Source: Cochliopodium minus (lineage: Eukaryota; Discosea; Himatismenida; Cochliopodiidae). Taken from it: 64,000 nt of DNA. A model generated the notes under the pieces. That model saw only the letters and a list, made by a program, of their open reading frames with translations, made no database searches and was not told the DNA's origin. The position numbers were made by a program, and so were the translations under genes. Positions 1 through 13,300 of this stretch are shown here, one piece after another (the first letter of the stretch is position 1; each line of letters starts with the position of its first letter). The DNA is taken from assembly GCA_024220525.1 (NCBI GenBank), contig JAMYWO010000038.1, forward strand, positions 35,051 to 99,050. Direction: 5' to 3'.

Positions 1-59
1 AAAAGGGAAAGAGAATTTGCCAATTCTTTTGTAGTTTTATAAACTTCCCTTTTTTTTTT

Positions 60-385
60 TGATATTATTTGCAGAATTTTCCTGGTCATTATGATTCTAC
101 AGATATTCATGGCAAATGATTGGGATTTCCTCTGGAATATACTCCTTTCATATGATAGCATTTTAAAGGTAATGTAAATTGAAAGAATAGCAATTTCCCT
201 AAAAGAGGTGGTTGTTTTCATTTATCAACTTTGGAAGATCAGAGCTGATCCCTCTGCATTTGATGGTACAATCCCGCTGCACTATGGGGATATCCTTTAG
301 GCAAGCAGTTGTATGTCTGTATCAGAGAATCGGTTAATGTTATGAAGTGTTGTTATGTCTTCATTTAAAAAAAAAAATTTAAAAA
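60..385 (+). pseudogene. Coding-like relic, probably a decayed gene fragment
   Basis: After an intron-like acceptor near 73 a frame reads NFPGHYDSTDIHGK and then, past a stop, LGFPLEYTPF. Further on, one frame at about 220-299 reads ADPSAFDGTIPLHYGDI and stops, and the next frame continues as GKQLYVCIRES to about 372. These stretches have protein-like composition and better base balance than the flanks, but stops and a one-base shift interrupt them. I do not recognise the family. An alternative open frame of about 43 codons overlaps the second part, so the true frame is uncertain. A structured RNA was considered but no known consensus was seen. Confidence 0.3.
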
Positions 386-986
386 GTGAAATATATTTTA
401 GATTAGATTATATTTAATGAATTTTTCAATAACCAATTTGGCTTAAAATCGACTTGAAAACTAATTAAATTTGAAAATTGTAGATTGAAAATTTGTAAAT
501 ATATCAAAGAATGGATCAATATCAATCAACATATACAAATGATAATATGATTATATTCAATCAATGATTAATTTATATACTATCATATGTTGAAATATAA
601 AAATTGATACAAATTATATTGAGCAAATTAAATTCTTACAAAAAATTTTCATTCAAAAACTTAAAAAAAAGAAATAGAAATTTTAAAGTCAAAATTCTAC
701 TTTATCAGAAAGGATAGTGAAACTTGTCTTTAATACATAGAGAAGTATAACTTAAATTTTTGTGGAAGAAGAACAAAGAAATAGCGACCAAAAAAGATTC
801 CAAATTGAAAGTTAATAAATAAAAAGAAATTCAATTTTCTTTTGGACGAAATCGCAAAACCTCTTCAATCAAATAAATGCATGGGTTAGGAAATATTAAC
901 TCCAGAAAAATAAGTGAATATTTATTACGTTTCACAATAGGATAAGCCAAAAATAAGAATTAATAAAAAAAAAAAATTACACTCAA
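386..986. other. AT-rich intergenic sequence
   Basis: This stretch has A/T runs and no convincing exon. Short protein-like strings at about 690-900 are full of stops and could be older relics. It would hold the upstream region of the frameshifted gene starting at 987. No tRNA or other RNA gene was recognised. Confidence 0.4.
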
Positions 987-3893
987 ATGAAAAATTTATT
1001 CAAAAGAAATAATTACTCATTGAGCAAGATCATTTGCCCAAAAATTTCATCAATTGAAAGGGAAATAAAATATCTTACCAAAATTCCTTATTCAAACTTA
1101 AAGATAAAGCATTTCTCTTGTATGTCAACAAAAGATGGTATTTAATTTCACCCTTAATTTTTATCTTTTTTAATTTTTATTTTCGAAGAATCCGATAAAA
1201 AAAGAGAAATAAAGAAAATTCAAGATTTGGAAAAGAATTATGATCTTTCAGGTGAGGAAGTTCTGAGAATATTCAATGGTTTGCCTATTAAAGAAGGATT
1301 TATCGAAACATTAAAGAAGATTCACAAGAAAGATCTTGGATCTTACTGAGAATGAGTTTTACGAACTCTTTGAAGGAAATGAAGAATTTACAGGCAAAGT
1401 TCTTTCTGTTAAATTTAAAATGAAAGATGTATTGCAAAGTAAGAATATTATAATTATTTAAATATTTATCTTTGTAGAAATAAACTTTAGAATTCTTGAG
1501 GGACAAATCAATAATGGAACCACCATTGAAAAGATCTCCAAGTACAAGATTTATCTTTCTAAATATCAATTGAGAACTCTTGTTATTATCAGCATGAGAT
1601 TTTGGAAAGATCAAAAAAATATTCCACTCATTTATGAGCATTTCAAAGATTATGGAAAGAAAGAAGGGTTAAATCCAAGAGGTCCAAGAGATGGCCTTGT
1701 ACGTCTCTCGATCTGGAAAAAGTTTTAATCTTGATCAAGTTGCTTTATGGATCAATAAAAGGAAATTTCTGGAGTATTATTCCAAAAGATAAACAAGAAA
1801 GAATTTTTGCAACAAACATCAGCTTAAATGGATTTACCAAGCAACACCAATCCAATGGGATGGGAGTTTTTTTGAATGATGAGGAAATACAGAGAGAAAT
1901 TGCAACGAGAATTATCTATTCGACGTAACAAAAATTTATAAATTTTTTTTGTGGAAATTGATCAATTTTTAGATTATACAACAAAAAATCTTTTTCTGAA
2001 TTTTGCAAGAATCACGAGAGTGTTCCATTGAATATAGATCTTGCCTTTAAAGTTTTGATTCTTCACATTTCCAATTCTATTGGTGATGAGAAAAATTTCA
2101 GATTCATCCAAAAGGAAAGAAAGTAACTGATTGCCCTATCTCTTTCTATCTATGGCTTGGAGTGGATGAGCTACCAACACATGTGAAGAATTACAAGGAT
2201 GTGATAAGTTGCATCTCAGATTGTATGGAAAGTTTTTATAAAACAAGTTACAAAAATTTTAGATTGTTCATCAGACCTGTATATTCTGCCTTCCCACCAA
2301 TCGATAAAGATGAGTTCACTAAAACAGATACAAATATAGATATAAAATATTTGGGCCAGGAGCAGTTCACATATGAACAAATTTATTCTCAATTTCACAA
2401 AGACTATAAAGATGGAAAGTTGCCAATTAATGTTCAAAAGTGTCCTGCGTTAAGATTTGCTATTGCAATGACTTTTCTCCACAAAAGTGCCACAGAACTA
2501 TTGTGGAAACATGCATCTGTGGGTACTTTCAAGGAAGCTGATGAATTCGGTTTTGAACAAACTAAAGATCTCAATTTTGCAATTAGAAAAATTACATCAA
2601 ATTTAAGACAAATTTTCTATGATTGGAGGACTCTCGTACCATCTCTCAACCCCAAAAAAGTAGCTCTCAAAGAAAAGATTGGAAATAACTCTCCACAAGA
2701 TCTCATTTCACACTGTTGTATCTATTTTAATGAAATCTCTAAAAAGGATATGCAAGCAGATGAAAATCCCTTAACCTTATACCAATATGTAAATATATTT
2801 AAAAATAGTTTAATAAATAAAAATAATAATTTTAATTCTTAGGTTTTGGCTTCACAAATACATTTTTGACAATATTGGATCAAAGTCAAATGAGTAAGAA
2901 TAAATCTTTGTTTTTTTTTTTTTTGATCAATTTTATTTCTAAAAAGCCCAGTTGTTGAGCAATTCATTGAATTGCTTTATCCACTTGTAGACACTATCAA
3001 TCTTTCTTCGGATGCTTTCGAATATAAAAATTATTCCTTAATTGAATTTAGACTTAGATTAGAAAAAATGAAGACAGATCTTAAATTATTCAAGAAAGGA
3101 GGATTTGATCAATCTGTTCCTCTAGATGGGATTCTGTTTCCATTTTTTCAAGGTAGTATTTCTGTTTCCTTATCAGAGGACAAATCGCAATCTTTGAACC
3201 TTTCTGATATTTTGGTACCTTTGGAATCTCTCAAAATTAGTATTCAAAGATTCCCAAAAAAAAAAATTTCATACTTGGGAAAAGGAAAATTATAACAAAA
3301 AAGAAAATTTCTTCGTTTATTTTGGAAGAAACAATCCAGGATTTGATTATTGTTTGCAACTCAAAATCTATAACAAACAATCTAAACAATTTCAAGTACT
3401 TAGGATGGCTTTTGAAGCAAGACTAACTGGAATGGGCTCTAAAACCACAATAAAAGAGTTAAATACTAAGATCAGTTTAACAAATAAAACTCTGTGGAAG
3501 AACAAAGACCAATCTTTCTTGGATCTCATGTTTTTCATCACAAGAAAAAAAGCTCCTGATTCCCTTCCTCCTCGTACAATTTTCACCAATAATTATACAG
3601 AATTTGCTGGTAAAACATTGGACATCTTTATCAATTATGTGAAAAACAAATACAAGACAGAATTCTTGAAGAGATGATTACTTCACTCAAGAAAAAATGG
3701 ATTTGGATCTTTGTTGAAAGAAAAAACAGATTATGATGCTTTGGAAAAATTCAATGAAATACAAAAACTATTGGGGAACAATAATGAAAAAATATTGGAG
3801 ATTGTGAAGGAGAGTGATGTTGAAAATAAAGATGAGTTAATAAATCTTATCTTCGGAGAAAATCTTCTCCATCCCATTTCTTGTCTTGGATAG
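987..3893 (+). pseudogene. Frameshifted gene of unknown family
   Basis: A start codon at 987 opens a frame (MKNLFKRNNYSLSKI) that crosses an in-phase intron at 1138-1188. Two further introns, 1439-1477 and 1925-1972, also join perfectly in phase, so the exon structure of a real gene is still visible. Between them the frame is lost by single-base shifts near 1341, 1705, 2120, 3256 (an A-run) and 3665, and across the junctions at 2789-2842 and 2900-2945. Joined in order, the pieces would give roughly 870 residues ending at 3893. The region around 2450-2650 is rich in aromatic and helical segments, but no domain is recognised. Other genes in the window are intact, so general assembly error is unlikely; a decaying gene is the simplest reading. 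Programmed frameshifting is possible but unsupported. Confidence 0.6.
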
Positions 3894-3958
3894 ATAGAAA
3901 AATTGTAAAAAAGATTATAACATTAAATTAAGAAAAATTTTATTGGAACTGAACTCTT

Positions 3959-6335
3959 TCACTTCTTCTCAACCATGTTCATTTTGGTTTGGAAAAGAAA
4001 AAACAAGTTGTGAAAAGAAGTAATCGAAAAAAAAGTAGTTTACNAGAAATGGATTGCTTTCCTTGATCATCTGTGTTGGTCAAAACTATTTTCAGGTACT
4101 CGTAACAATATCTAAAAAAAATTAAAAAAAATTAAAAAAAATTAAAAAAAATTAAAAAAATAAAAAAAAATAAAAAAAAATAAAAAATTAAAAAAAATAA
4201 AAAAAAATAAAAAATTAAAAAAATTAAAAAAATTTATGCCCATAGCTCCTTTTTCTGAGAACCTCGAGTTGATGTTTTCGTTGAGCTGTTGCTCCAAAAG
4301 ATCTATGGATTCGTCCATTTTATTGGACTCTGTGGACTTTATAGAAGTGACAGGTTTTTCACTTTTGGATAAAAAAATAAAAACAATAAGAATAAAATAA
4401 AAAGGATAAAAAATTCAAAAAAAAACAAATGGACAAATGCGGAGAAATTTAAAATAAATTTCTGAATGAAAATTTAATTATTTTTAAATTAAATTATTTT
4501 AGAATTATTTGGTGAATGAAAAGATTTCATCATCAATTATAAAAATAATAAAATAAAAAAAGAAAAAAATACAATGAAAATTAGAAAAATAAAATCAACG
4601 AAAATTTTTAAAATAAATAAAATTGAATAAAAAAAAATAAATTTAAAATGAAAAAAAAAGTTGGGGATACTTAAGAGTTCTTTTGACACTTTTGTGAGGA
4701 CTGTTATCATCAAAACTGAAATCCAAGTTGGAAAAATTGTCCAAAATCTCGTTGGCGTAAGTAGTGAAGCGCTTGTCCTTGGGATCATGGGAGACATTCG
4801 AAGGTTGGACATTTATTTTGTTCTTTTCATTTTGATTTTGATTGTCATTTTCATCTTCCAAGTTGCTCGAATCGATGTGAATTTCGTTTTCGTTGTTTTC
4901 TTCTTCGTTTTTGGTGGAGGAAGGGGTTTTGGCCCAGTTGGTGGGTTGGTTGGAGATGATTTCTTCCAGCACTTCGTCTGATTCGTCTTTTATCTCTTCC
5001 AGCACCTCTTCTTCTTCTATCTGTTTATTTTTTTTTTGTTTTTTGTCAAATTTTAGAAATGAAAAAACTTCTTAAAATCTCAATAATTGAATTTTAAAAA
5101 ATAAAATAGAATATTATATCAGATTTAACAAACAATTTTTTAACCAAAGAAAATAGAAAAAATTCTTTTAAAAAAAAATCAAAAAATAAATCAAATGATG
5201 CTTTTATTTTTTTTAACATCAAAAAAAAAACTTACCTTTTTTTGCATTATGTTGATTCTCTTTTGGATTTCTACTTCATTCATGTTTGGATTCTCGATGT
5301 TGTTGATTTTGAGATGATATTTGAGACCCTCGAGCCAATACTCCATGTCTTTCTCATTCTCCGCCATCAACTGCCAGATTCTCCCGTTATTGGTGTACAA
5401 ATTGAATGTGAAGAGCTCTTTGTTGGTCACTTCCACTGCAATCAAATCGGTCATCTCTATGAATCCCAAATCAGTTTTATCTTCTTTGCTCACAAAGTAA
5501 TACAATTTGTTGAATAATTGATTGAACCTATTTTGAAAAATGAATCAAAGAAAAAATTAAAGAGAAAAAAATTTGTCAGTAAAAAAGATCGATGAAGGAT
5601 CATTTTTAATCAACATATACTTTAGATATAAACTTGATATAATAAATTCTATCTTATATTTTGAAAGATTAATTGATCAATGAATGTTTTTTCAATAATA
5701 ATTAACTTATTTGTCAATATATGTTCTTTTTTTTTCTTACCATCTCATCTTCCATCCTTGCACAAAGGAGGGTCCTTTATCTCCCTTCTTTTTCAGATAT
5801 CCTTTCAAAGGATTTCTTTTTTTATTATCAGAAATGGTAGTAGTTCTTCTTGTGGCAGAATTGGATGGAGTCTCACCTGTTTTCTTTTTGTATTCGAAAT
5901 ATTCCATCCATTTTCGAATTCCATATTCCCACAAATTGATTTCCTTTTCGAGCCCATTCATTGTCCTCAAAAAATATACTCTTCCAGGAACATGCATAGC
6001 AAATATCTTTTCCTCTTTATCTTTCTGTATTTCAAATTTGATTATTTTGGAGATATCAATGGATCTAACATCGAATTCAAGAAATATTATAAAAGGAAAA
6101 TAAAAATTTTATTATTAAAATTTTGATACCCTAAATCTTCATCAACTTCCTTTTCTTTCTTATATTTCAAGAGATGTGTCTGATCTTTATCTTGTTCAAA
6201 CCATCTGACTTTCCAAGATTTGACCAAACCTACTTCTCCCTTTTTCTTCAATTTTCCACTCAATAATTTGGGTTCCTTTGATAAAATAAAAAATTTGAAT
6301 TTTTGGGGGAGAAGTTATTATTCTTTTACCTCCAT
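3959..6335 (-). CDS. Tandem PH-domain protein
   Basis: Exons read 6335-6330, 6275-6130, 6064-5741, 5527-5236, 5020-4671 and 4361 to about 4240. The first exon is only ATG GAG. Two pleckstrin-homology folds are visible. The first begins LSGKLKKKGEVGLVKSWKVRW and ends in a helix with RKWMEYFEYKK. The second begins LKGYLKKKGDKGPSFVQGW and ends MEYWLEGLKYHLK. The basic KxKKKG starts are typical of phosphoinositide-binding PH domains. The tail is acidic and Asp/Glu/Asn-rich. The 3' end is uncertain: after MDESIDLLEQQLNEN the frame enters the A-rich tract with no GT donor, and a GC donor at GGGCATAA is possible. A later exon (about 4112-4045, containing YEYLKIVLTNTDDQGK) and a stop at 3959-3961 are inferred. 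The likely role is membrane-associated signalling or trafficking. Confidence 0.72.
4115..4233. repeat. Low-complexity A-rich tract (AAAAAAATT units)
   Basis: Short units of seven or eight A followed by TT or T are repeated with little interruption. On the minus strand this is T-rich, as the introns here are, and it lies between two exons of the PH-domain gene, so it is probably intronic. A single undetermined base (n) occurs nearby at 4044. Confidence 0.8.
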
Positions 6336-6601
6336 TTTTTTTTTTTAATTCAAACAAGAAATTCAACCTCAATTCTCAAAAATATTATATATATTTGCAA
6401 TTGCTATAAAATCACTTATGTTGAAAAAATTATTATCATTATAAATCATTATATTGGATTCTTTTTTAAAAAAAAGCAGTTTTGGTGGAAGAACTTTCCA
6501 AATAGAATCTATTAAAACTGAAAAATTAGATCTCTTTGTCAAATAAAATTAGATCAAACAGAAAAAATTCAAAAAAGAAAATTAATGAATCAACAAAAGA
6601 T

Positions 6602-9600
6602 TTAATTGGAAGAAATTCTTTGTTGCAACTCTTGGCTCAAATTGGAGGACAAAGCACCATCAGAACATTTGATTTCCACCAAGAGTTGCTTTCCCTTGGT
6701 CTTTACTTTGACAAATAAATCATGGCTTTGAACAGATTTACCATAGAGGAGAGCATCTTCACCATGGATCTGAATCAATTCGATGTTGAGGATGGAGCAA
6801 ATCTTCATCAACATTTGTTTGGGATTGGAACCGTGAAGAGCATCAATGGTACAAGTAGATAAAACCAAAGAACCATTTTGCATCAATCTAATAAAATCTT
6901 CAAGAGAAATCTTTTGGGGGATGATAAAGAGAGAACAAGAGAGAGGAAGTATGAAAGGAATGGAAATACCAGGATTGTAGGTGACAGTTCCTTTTAACTT
7001 TTGAGGTATTGAAAGACTTTTAAAGCTCAACACATATTGCATAGGAAGCTTTTGTTGGGGTTGTAATTGCATAGGAGTAGGATTAGCAAGCAATTGGGTA
7101 TTCATTGTTTTTGGTAAATCAAAAGTGACCGAAAAAGGGGCATTTGAGATGTTTTGAAACAAAACAGCCAAAAGGATTTTATTGCTAATTAAAAAAAATT
7201 AAAAGATTAAAAAATTAAAAGATTAAAAAATTAAAAAATTAATAAATTTATGCACCTTTCTTTTGGGCTGGCTTTTGTTTGATAAAAGACACTCAAATTT
7301 TGGTCAGTACAAAGAGAGGTTCCTTGAGGGGGTGATTGTTGAGAAGAGGTAGGAAGTTGCGGGCTGGATGGTGTGACGGTTTGGGTTTGAGGCTCGGATG
7401 TTGGCAAATCACCAATCAAAGAACCAGTAGTTTGGACAATGGATTTGGATGGAGGCTTGGTGGAGGAAGTGGTGGTTTTTTTAGAAGTTGTCTTCTTTGA
7501 AGCACCTTTCTTTGTTGTTTTGGATTTGGTGGATTTAGGTTCTGGTTCTTTTGGTCTTTCAATTTCCCCAAAACTGATCAAAGTGCTGGTAGTAGGTTTA
7601 CTCTCAACAACAACACTTTCTTTCTTTGAAGATGTTCCTTTTTTGGATCTCTTTGTTGTTTTCTTCTTGGAGGTTCCACTTGGGACAACAGTAGCTTCTG
7701 TTGTCTTTGATTCAGATTTGGCTTCGGTTTTAGGTGTGGTGTTAATGACTACTCTGTGTTCTTGTGGACGGAGAAGCTTAAGATCATTCTCAGTGAGATC
7801 AGAGTTCAGATCTACGCCAGCAAAAGGATTTTTGTCCACTACTTCATCCTTTGATGTTTTCTTGACATCTTTACGGATCATGTGTAATTCTTCCTCATCA
7901 ATACCAGTAAAAGAAGTGTTCACAACATTTTGGCTTTTAACTTTAGTTCCTTTTTTAGTCTTGGACTTGACTGGTGTGTTTTGAGGAGTAATAGAAACAT
8001 TTTTGACTCTGCTCTTTTTTTCCACTTGCAAAGGAACATTGATTCCAGTGAGCTGTTCAATTTCTTTGGAGACAAAAGCTTCTACCTTTCCTGTCAGGTA
8101 GAAAGGAGAATCACTGACTCTGCTAGGACCAGAGTTGGATTCAGTTTTGGTGTCTTGTTTGTATTCTGGCTCCTCGATATCTCCCCAACCCAAATCATCT
8201 TTGGTAGACCATTCCTCTTCTATTTCCTTTGGCCACTTGTTGATTTGTCTATCAAGATCCAAGTTTTCAGGAGTGATGATCTTTGATTGAATATCTGGCG
8301 CAACAGGAATGAAAGGTTCAGCAAAGAGCTCTGCAATTTCTTGAGCAAGATTAGGATCATTGAGCTCCGTATACAAATCCATGATTTGTAATGCAAAACA
8401 AGATCTTTCTTGCACTTCAACATAGATGCTGCTAGAAAAAAGGATGAGTCCTTCTTTCATCAATTTGATCAAATCAGTGAGTTTGTTGGATTCTCCACGA
8501 ATGGCTTCTTTAGCAAAAACCTTTAAAACATTTTGCATGTAAATGGATTGAATATGAGCTGGCAAAGTAAGAGCTCTCTTATCAACAAGAGCAGCTAAAA
8601 CCTCAATAGGATCCTCAAGGATATTACAGTATTCACCAACAATCCAAGCAGCTGCATACAAGACTTCTTCAAGGCCTTCAGTAATATCTCCATAAAATCT
8701 ATCATCCAAAAGTAAATCGATCATTTTATCGACAGCATGAGATCTTACAATCTGCACACGAATTGCAATATCCATGAATTGATCAGAAATCAATTTTCCA
8801 AGAGTATTTCCCTTTATCTTGGTCAATGCAATCAAAGTATCAATATACCATTCGAAATTGGTGACATACTTGTAATTATCTTGGGAACAGATTTGAACCA
8901 CTTGTGACAATAAGTTTGTTCTAAATGGACCATCAGCTTTCTCTGCATATTCAATCAATCTATTGACAACAGTCTTTAAAATCTTCTTGGATACCATCCC
9001 AGGTACCAATTCAAGAGCTCTCGTCTTGATGGTAATATCTTGATCATCCAAACAATCAATAACAAGATCCCTGTGTTCTCTGACTGCTTTTGGATGTACT
9101 TTCATAATGTTGTAAAGAGCCACCAATCCGAGATATTTCAAGTTTTGATCAGTACTTTCAACAAAAGTTCTCAATTTGGTAATGCAAAGTTTGATGATAG
9201 GAAGATATTTGCTCAATCCAGTGGTGCAAGTGAGAATACATTCATACAAAAGAGACATTGCATTTGTGGTATTGATGATATTGGTCAAAGGTTGAACCAA
9301 TTTCTTTGCCAAACGTTTTTCCAATGGACATAAAGCAGCAAATAACTTTACAAGTTTGATCATCATCCAATTGTTATTGGAAGTTGTCAAAATGTTAAAG
9401 AGAGTCGGTGCCAATTTGATATAATTGCTTGGATTCTTTCTTGAAAGTTCACAAATTACATTGACAGCGGCTATAACTGTGCCATGATCATCATCTTTAA
9501 GTTTTTCTTTCAATCTAGGAAATGCAGGTTTCAAAGAATCAGGAAAACGAAGAAATACTTTATAAAGACATAAAACTACTTTTTTTTTCACAAATCCCTT

Positions 9601-10115
9601 GCTTGTATTTAGGAGAGAGACAAGATCAGGTGCTAAATCTCTTGCAAGATCTGTTGTACATATATTACTCAAACAATTCAAAGCATTTCCTGCATCATAT
9701 TGATTTGGTCCAGTGATATCTTTTCTAATCAAATTGGTAGATAAAGTGATGACATCTACATGTTCAGAGAATGATTGAGATGCTGCCAAATATCCAATTC
9801 TCTTGAAAGAAAATCCTTCATAACTCATTACTTCAATAATATTGAAAGCAGCCCATGTCATATCATGTCCAAACATCATCAACTAGTTTAATAAATATTT
9901 AAAATTTTTTAGCTTTCAACATATAAATTTTTTACATAGGTCAATTTTTGGATTGCAACAGCTTTGGTATTTTTATCAGTTGTTTTTAATTCTTGTTTAA
10001 TTTCTTCCAAACAACCATTTATATATTCTTGTTCATGCTCTTTATGACTTCTGATACCACGAATGAGATCTGTGAGAGATTTTTTGAATATAGAAGCTAT
10101 CACTTGTTTTGACAT
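6602..10115 (-). CDS. AP3D1: AP-3 complex subunit delta
   Basis: Three exons (10115-9936, 9882-7256, 7184-6602) join exactly to 1129 codons, close to the length of animal delta-adaptin. The N-terminal helical-repeat trunk carries the family signature FGHDMTWAAFNIIEVMS, then RIGYLAASQSF and GPNQYDAGNALNCLSNI. About residues 560-870 form a hinge rich in Lys, Ser and Thr with KK-rich blocks. The last exon forms a folded ear-like domain of about 194 residues. AP-3 is a heterotetramer that sorts membrane cargo from endosomes or trans-Golgi to lysosome-related organelles. The gene starts 196 bp from AP-3 beta on the opposite strand. Confidence 0.95.
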
Positions 10116-10311
10116 ATAAATTGTTAAACAGTATAAATTTTTTTTTTTTATTAATTTTTTTTATAAATATATTTTGTTTGATTGGATTTTCATATAAAAC
10201 AAGATTGCTTCAAATTCTTTTTAAAAGTTTGAATCCTATGAACAAATTTTAAGTTCCAATCAAAAATTATATTATATATATTGTAAAAAAAAAAAAAAAA
10301 ATCGAATTAAA
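10116..10311. promoter_or_regulatory. Shared intergenic region between AP-3 delta and AP-3 beta
   Basis: Only 196 bp separate the two divergent start codons, so both promoters must lie here or overlap the 5' ends. The region is almost entirely A and T, with a T-run next to the delta start (10139-10149) and an A-run next to the beta start (10286-10301). No named element is recognised. Its role as a bidirectional promoter is inferred from layout only. Confidence 0.6.
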
Positions 10312-13300
10312 ATGAGTGAAGATACACCTAAGAACAATAATGAACTGTTTTCAAAGGAAGATCAACCAAAATTTGATGAAATAAAACAAATGTTGGCCAA
10401 TAATTCAATCCCCAAAAAATTGGATGGAATGAAAAGAATTATAGCTGTGAGTTCAAATTTATAATTCATAAATATGATTTGAAATTAAATCATTTTATTT
10501 ATAATACAAAAGATGGTCTCCAAAGGAAGAGATGTCTCTTTTTTATTTCCAGACGTTGTAAAGAATGTAATATGCAAACACCTTGAAGTCAAAAAGCTTG
10601 TATATCATTATCTTATTCACTATGCTGAAAGTGAACCAGAAGCATCATTGTTATCTATCAACTCCTTTCAAAAAGATTTGAATGATTCCAATCAAGTGAT
10701 TAGAGCTGCTGCACTCAAAGTATTGAGTAGTATCAGAGTCAAAGTTATTACTCAAATTATTGTTTTATCGGTACAGAAATGTATTAGTGATTTTTCACCA
10801 TTCGTGAGAAAAGCGGCATGTCATGCTGTAACAAAAATTTTTAGGTAAAATAGTCTTAAATAATTCATAATGATAAAATTTTAAAATATATTTTATAAAA
10901 CAATTAGTATCGATCCAAAGAATCAATATGATACATTGGTGGAGATAATATCGAAATTACTGAATGATAGATCTCCTATGGTGGTGGGTAGTGCTATCGC
11001 TGCTTTCAATGAAGTTTGTCCCTTGAATTGGAGTTTGATCCATGTCCACTATAGAACTTTTTGCAGAATGTGCGTAGATTTGGATCCATGGTCGCAAGTA
11101 CACACAATAACAATGTTAACAAGATATGCGAGAGCTCATTTCATCAATCCAAATAGTTCATTGAAAGGTATAAGAAGAAAATTCAGCGACAATTATAAAT
11201 TTTCTTTTACTTTTTCAATATCAAAAATATTAAAATTTATATATATTATATAAAAAGAAAAAGATCCAAAAAAGAAAGGAGGATTTTGGGAGGATGGATC
11301 TGATGACGAATCTGAGGATAATCGTTCGTTTGATGAAATAGATAATATTGAAGATTTGGATGCAGATCACAGAATGCTAATAAATTCTATCTCTCCATTA
11401 TTGCAAAGCAGCAACAATGCGGTAAGAAAATTTTTTTTTTTTGTTCAATATTTACGTTTATGATAAAATTATAAATTTAAATTAGGTTGTGATGGTTGTT
11501 GTTAGTTGTTTTTATTATTTGGCACCAGCTATGGAAGCACAGAAATGTGGAAAAGCAATTATACGTATTTTGAGAAATCACAGAGAGATCCAATATATCG
11601 TACTCACCAACATCACTTCCATGGCTTCCAAAAGACCAGAAATGTTTTTGCCATATATCTCTGAATTCTTCGTAAGATCAACAGATCCAATCTTCATCAG
11701 CTCCCTCAAGTTGGAGATTCTCACCTATCTTGCCAACGAGACCAACATTTCAAAAATATTGAGAGAATTCAACACATATATCAAATTTGAAGACAAAAAA
11801 TTTGTTTCCAATGTCATCCAAGCTATTGGTCGCTGTGCTTGTCTTATTCCTACTGTCACTGATACTGTCATGCATGGGCTCACCGGGTTGATGTTGCACA
11901 CTTCTGAAATCGTTGTAGCAGAGAGTGTCGTTGCTATCAAAAAAATTCTTCAACTCTCTCCTAACCAGTACAAATCTAGTGTCGCAAAGTTGGCAAGACT
12001 CCTTGAAAAAACCACTGTTCCTAAAGCTAGGGAAAGTATAATTTGGGTAATTGGTGAATACAATCAAGTTGTTCCTGAATTTGCTCCTGATATTTTAAGG
12101 TTTTTTTTTTTTTGAATTTATTTGTTTCTTTTAAAAACGAACATTCTCACTGTTTTGTAGATCGCTCACAAAGTCCTTTATTGAAGAATCCGACTCAGTT
12201 AAGTTGCAAGTTTTGAACTTGGGAGCAAAGCTCTTACACACCAACCCAGAACAAACAAAAGATTTTTTCAAACACATCCTGACTCTTGCCAAATATGACA
12301 AATCTTATGATATCAGAGACCGTGCTAGAATTTTGAACAAAGTTTTATTCAATGTAAGTTATTCTTTGTCTTTTTAAAGATTTAATTGTACTAACATTAA
12401 AAATTAGGTTGGGGGAAATTTCAGTAAATTATCTTCCCACTCTCAAAGATTGGTTTTGACAACCAAACCAACCCCTTCAATTGAAAACCCTTCACGCCTC
12501 AGAGAAAGATTTGTTCTTGGTTCTCTCTCTCATTTGTTGTGCAAAACAGCGGATAATTACATCGCTCTCCCTGATCACCCAGTCAATTTGGATGAAAGTG
12601 CAAAGAAACTTCGTGAACAAGGAGATTTTACACCAAGTACTTTCACATCTACTAGTATTTCAAGTTCGAACTGTAAGTTTGAAGAGATTTTTTTTTTTCT
12701 TCTTTTAAATAATTAATTTTTTTAGATTCTCAGAACTTTGTCAAAAAAATGAGGGATGATGGATGGAGTACTGAAGAAGAGGAAGAAGGAGAAGATGAGG
12801 ATGAGGAGGGAGAAGAAGGGGAAGATGACGAAGGAGAGGAGGAAGAAGAAGAGGAGGAAGAACCAATCGTTCAACACCAAAAAAAGACTTCTCAAGGTAA
12901 ATCTAGCTTCGAATCTTTGTTCAGCAACGCTTGGGGAAGCAACAACGGAAATAATAACACCAATCGTAATATATTTTTTTTCTTTTTTTTTTTTTTATTT
13001 CTCAACTGTTTTATTTGTTTTTTTAATTTTATAGAGAGTTCTCCTTCTGTTCCAAAGAACAATACACCATCTCTCCTTAATTGGGATACTGTTCAACCAT
13101 CCCCTAGTCTCAACAACTTGCTCTCTGGACCTTCCGTAAATAGTAATAGCTCAGGTAATCTAACTCTAATTTTAATATTTGAATTTAATTATTAAACCTT
13201 ATTTTTTTTTTAAATTTTTTTCTTTAGTTATTCCCACTCGTTTTACAGCGATTTACAATAACCCTTTTAACAGTTCAGAAAATATCCAACTTTTGAGCAG

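Noticed and set aside
1-400. Possible RNase P, U1 or other structured RNA
   Set aside because: A GGAAGATC-like string and short complementary segments are present, but no conserved set of motifs for any known RNA could be placed; protein-like frames explain the composition as well.
7439-7984. 181-codon plus-strand frame rich in Val/Leu/Phe
   Set aside because: It is the antisense shadow of the Lys/Ser/Thr-rich hinge of AP-3 delta; such repetitive coding sequence leaves the opposite strand open.
12756-13034. Separate small basic-protein gene
   Set aside because: It is an alternative frame of the acidic hinge exon of AP-3 beta.
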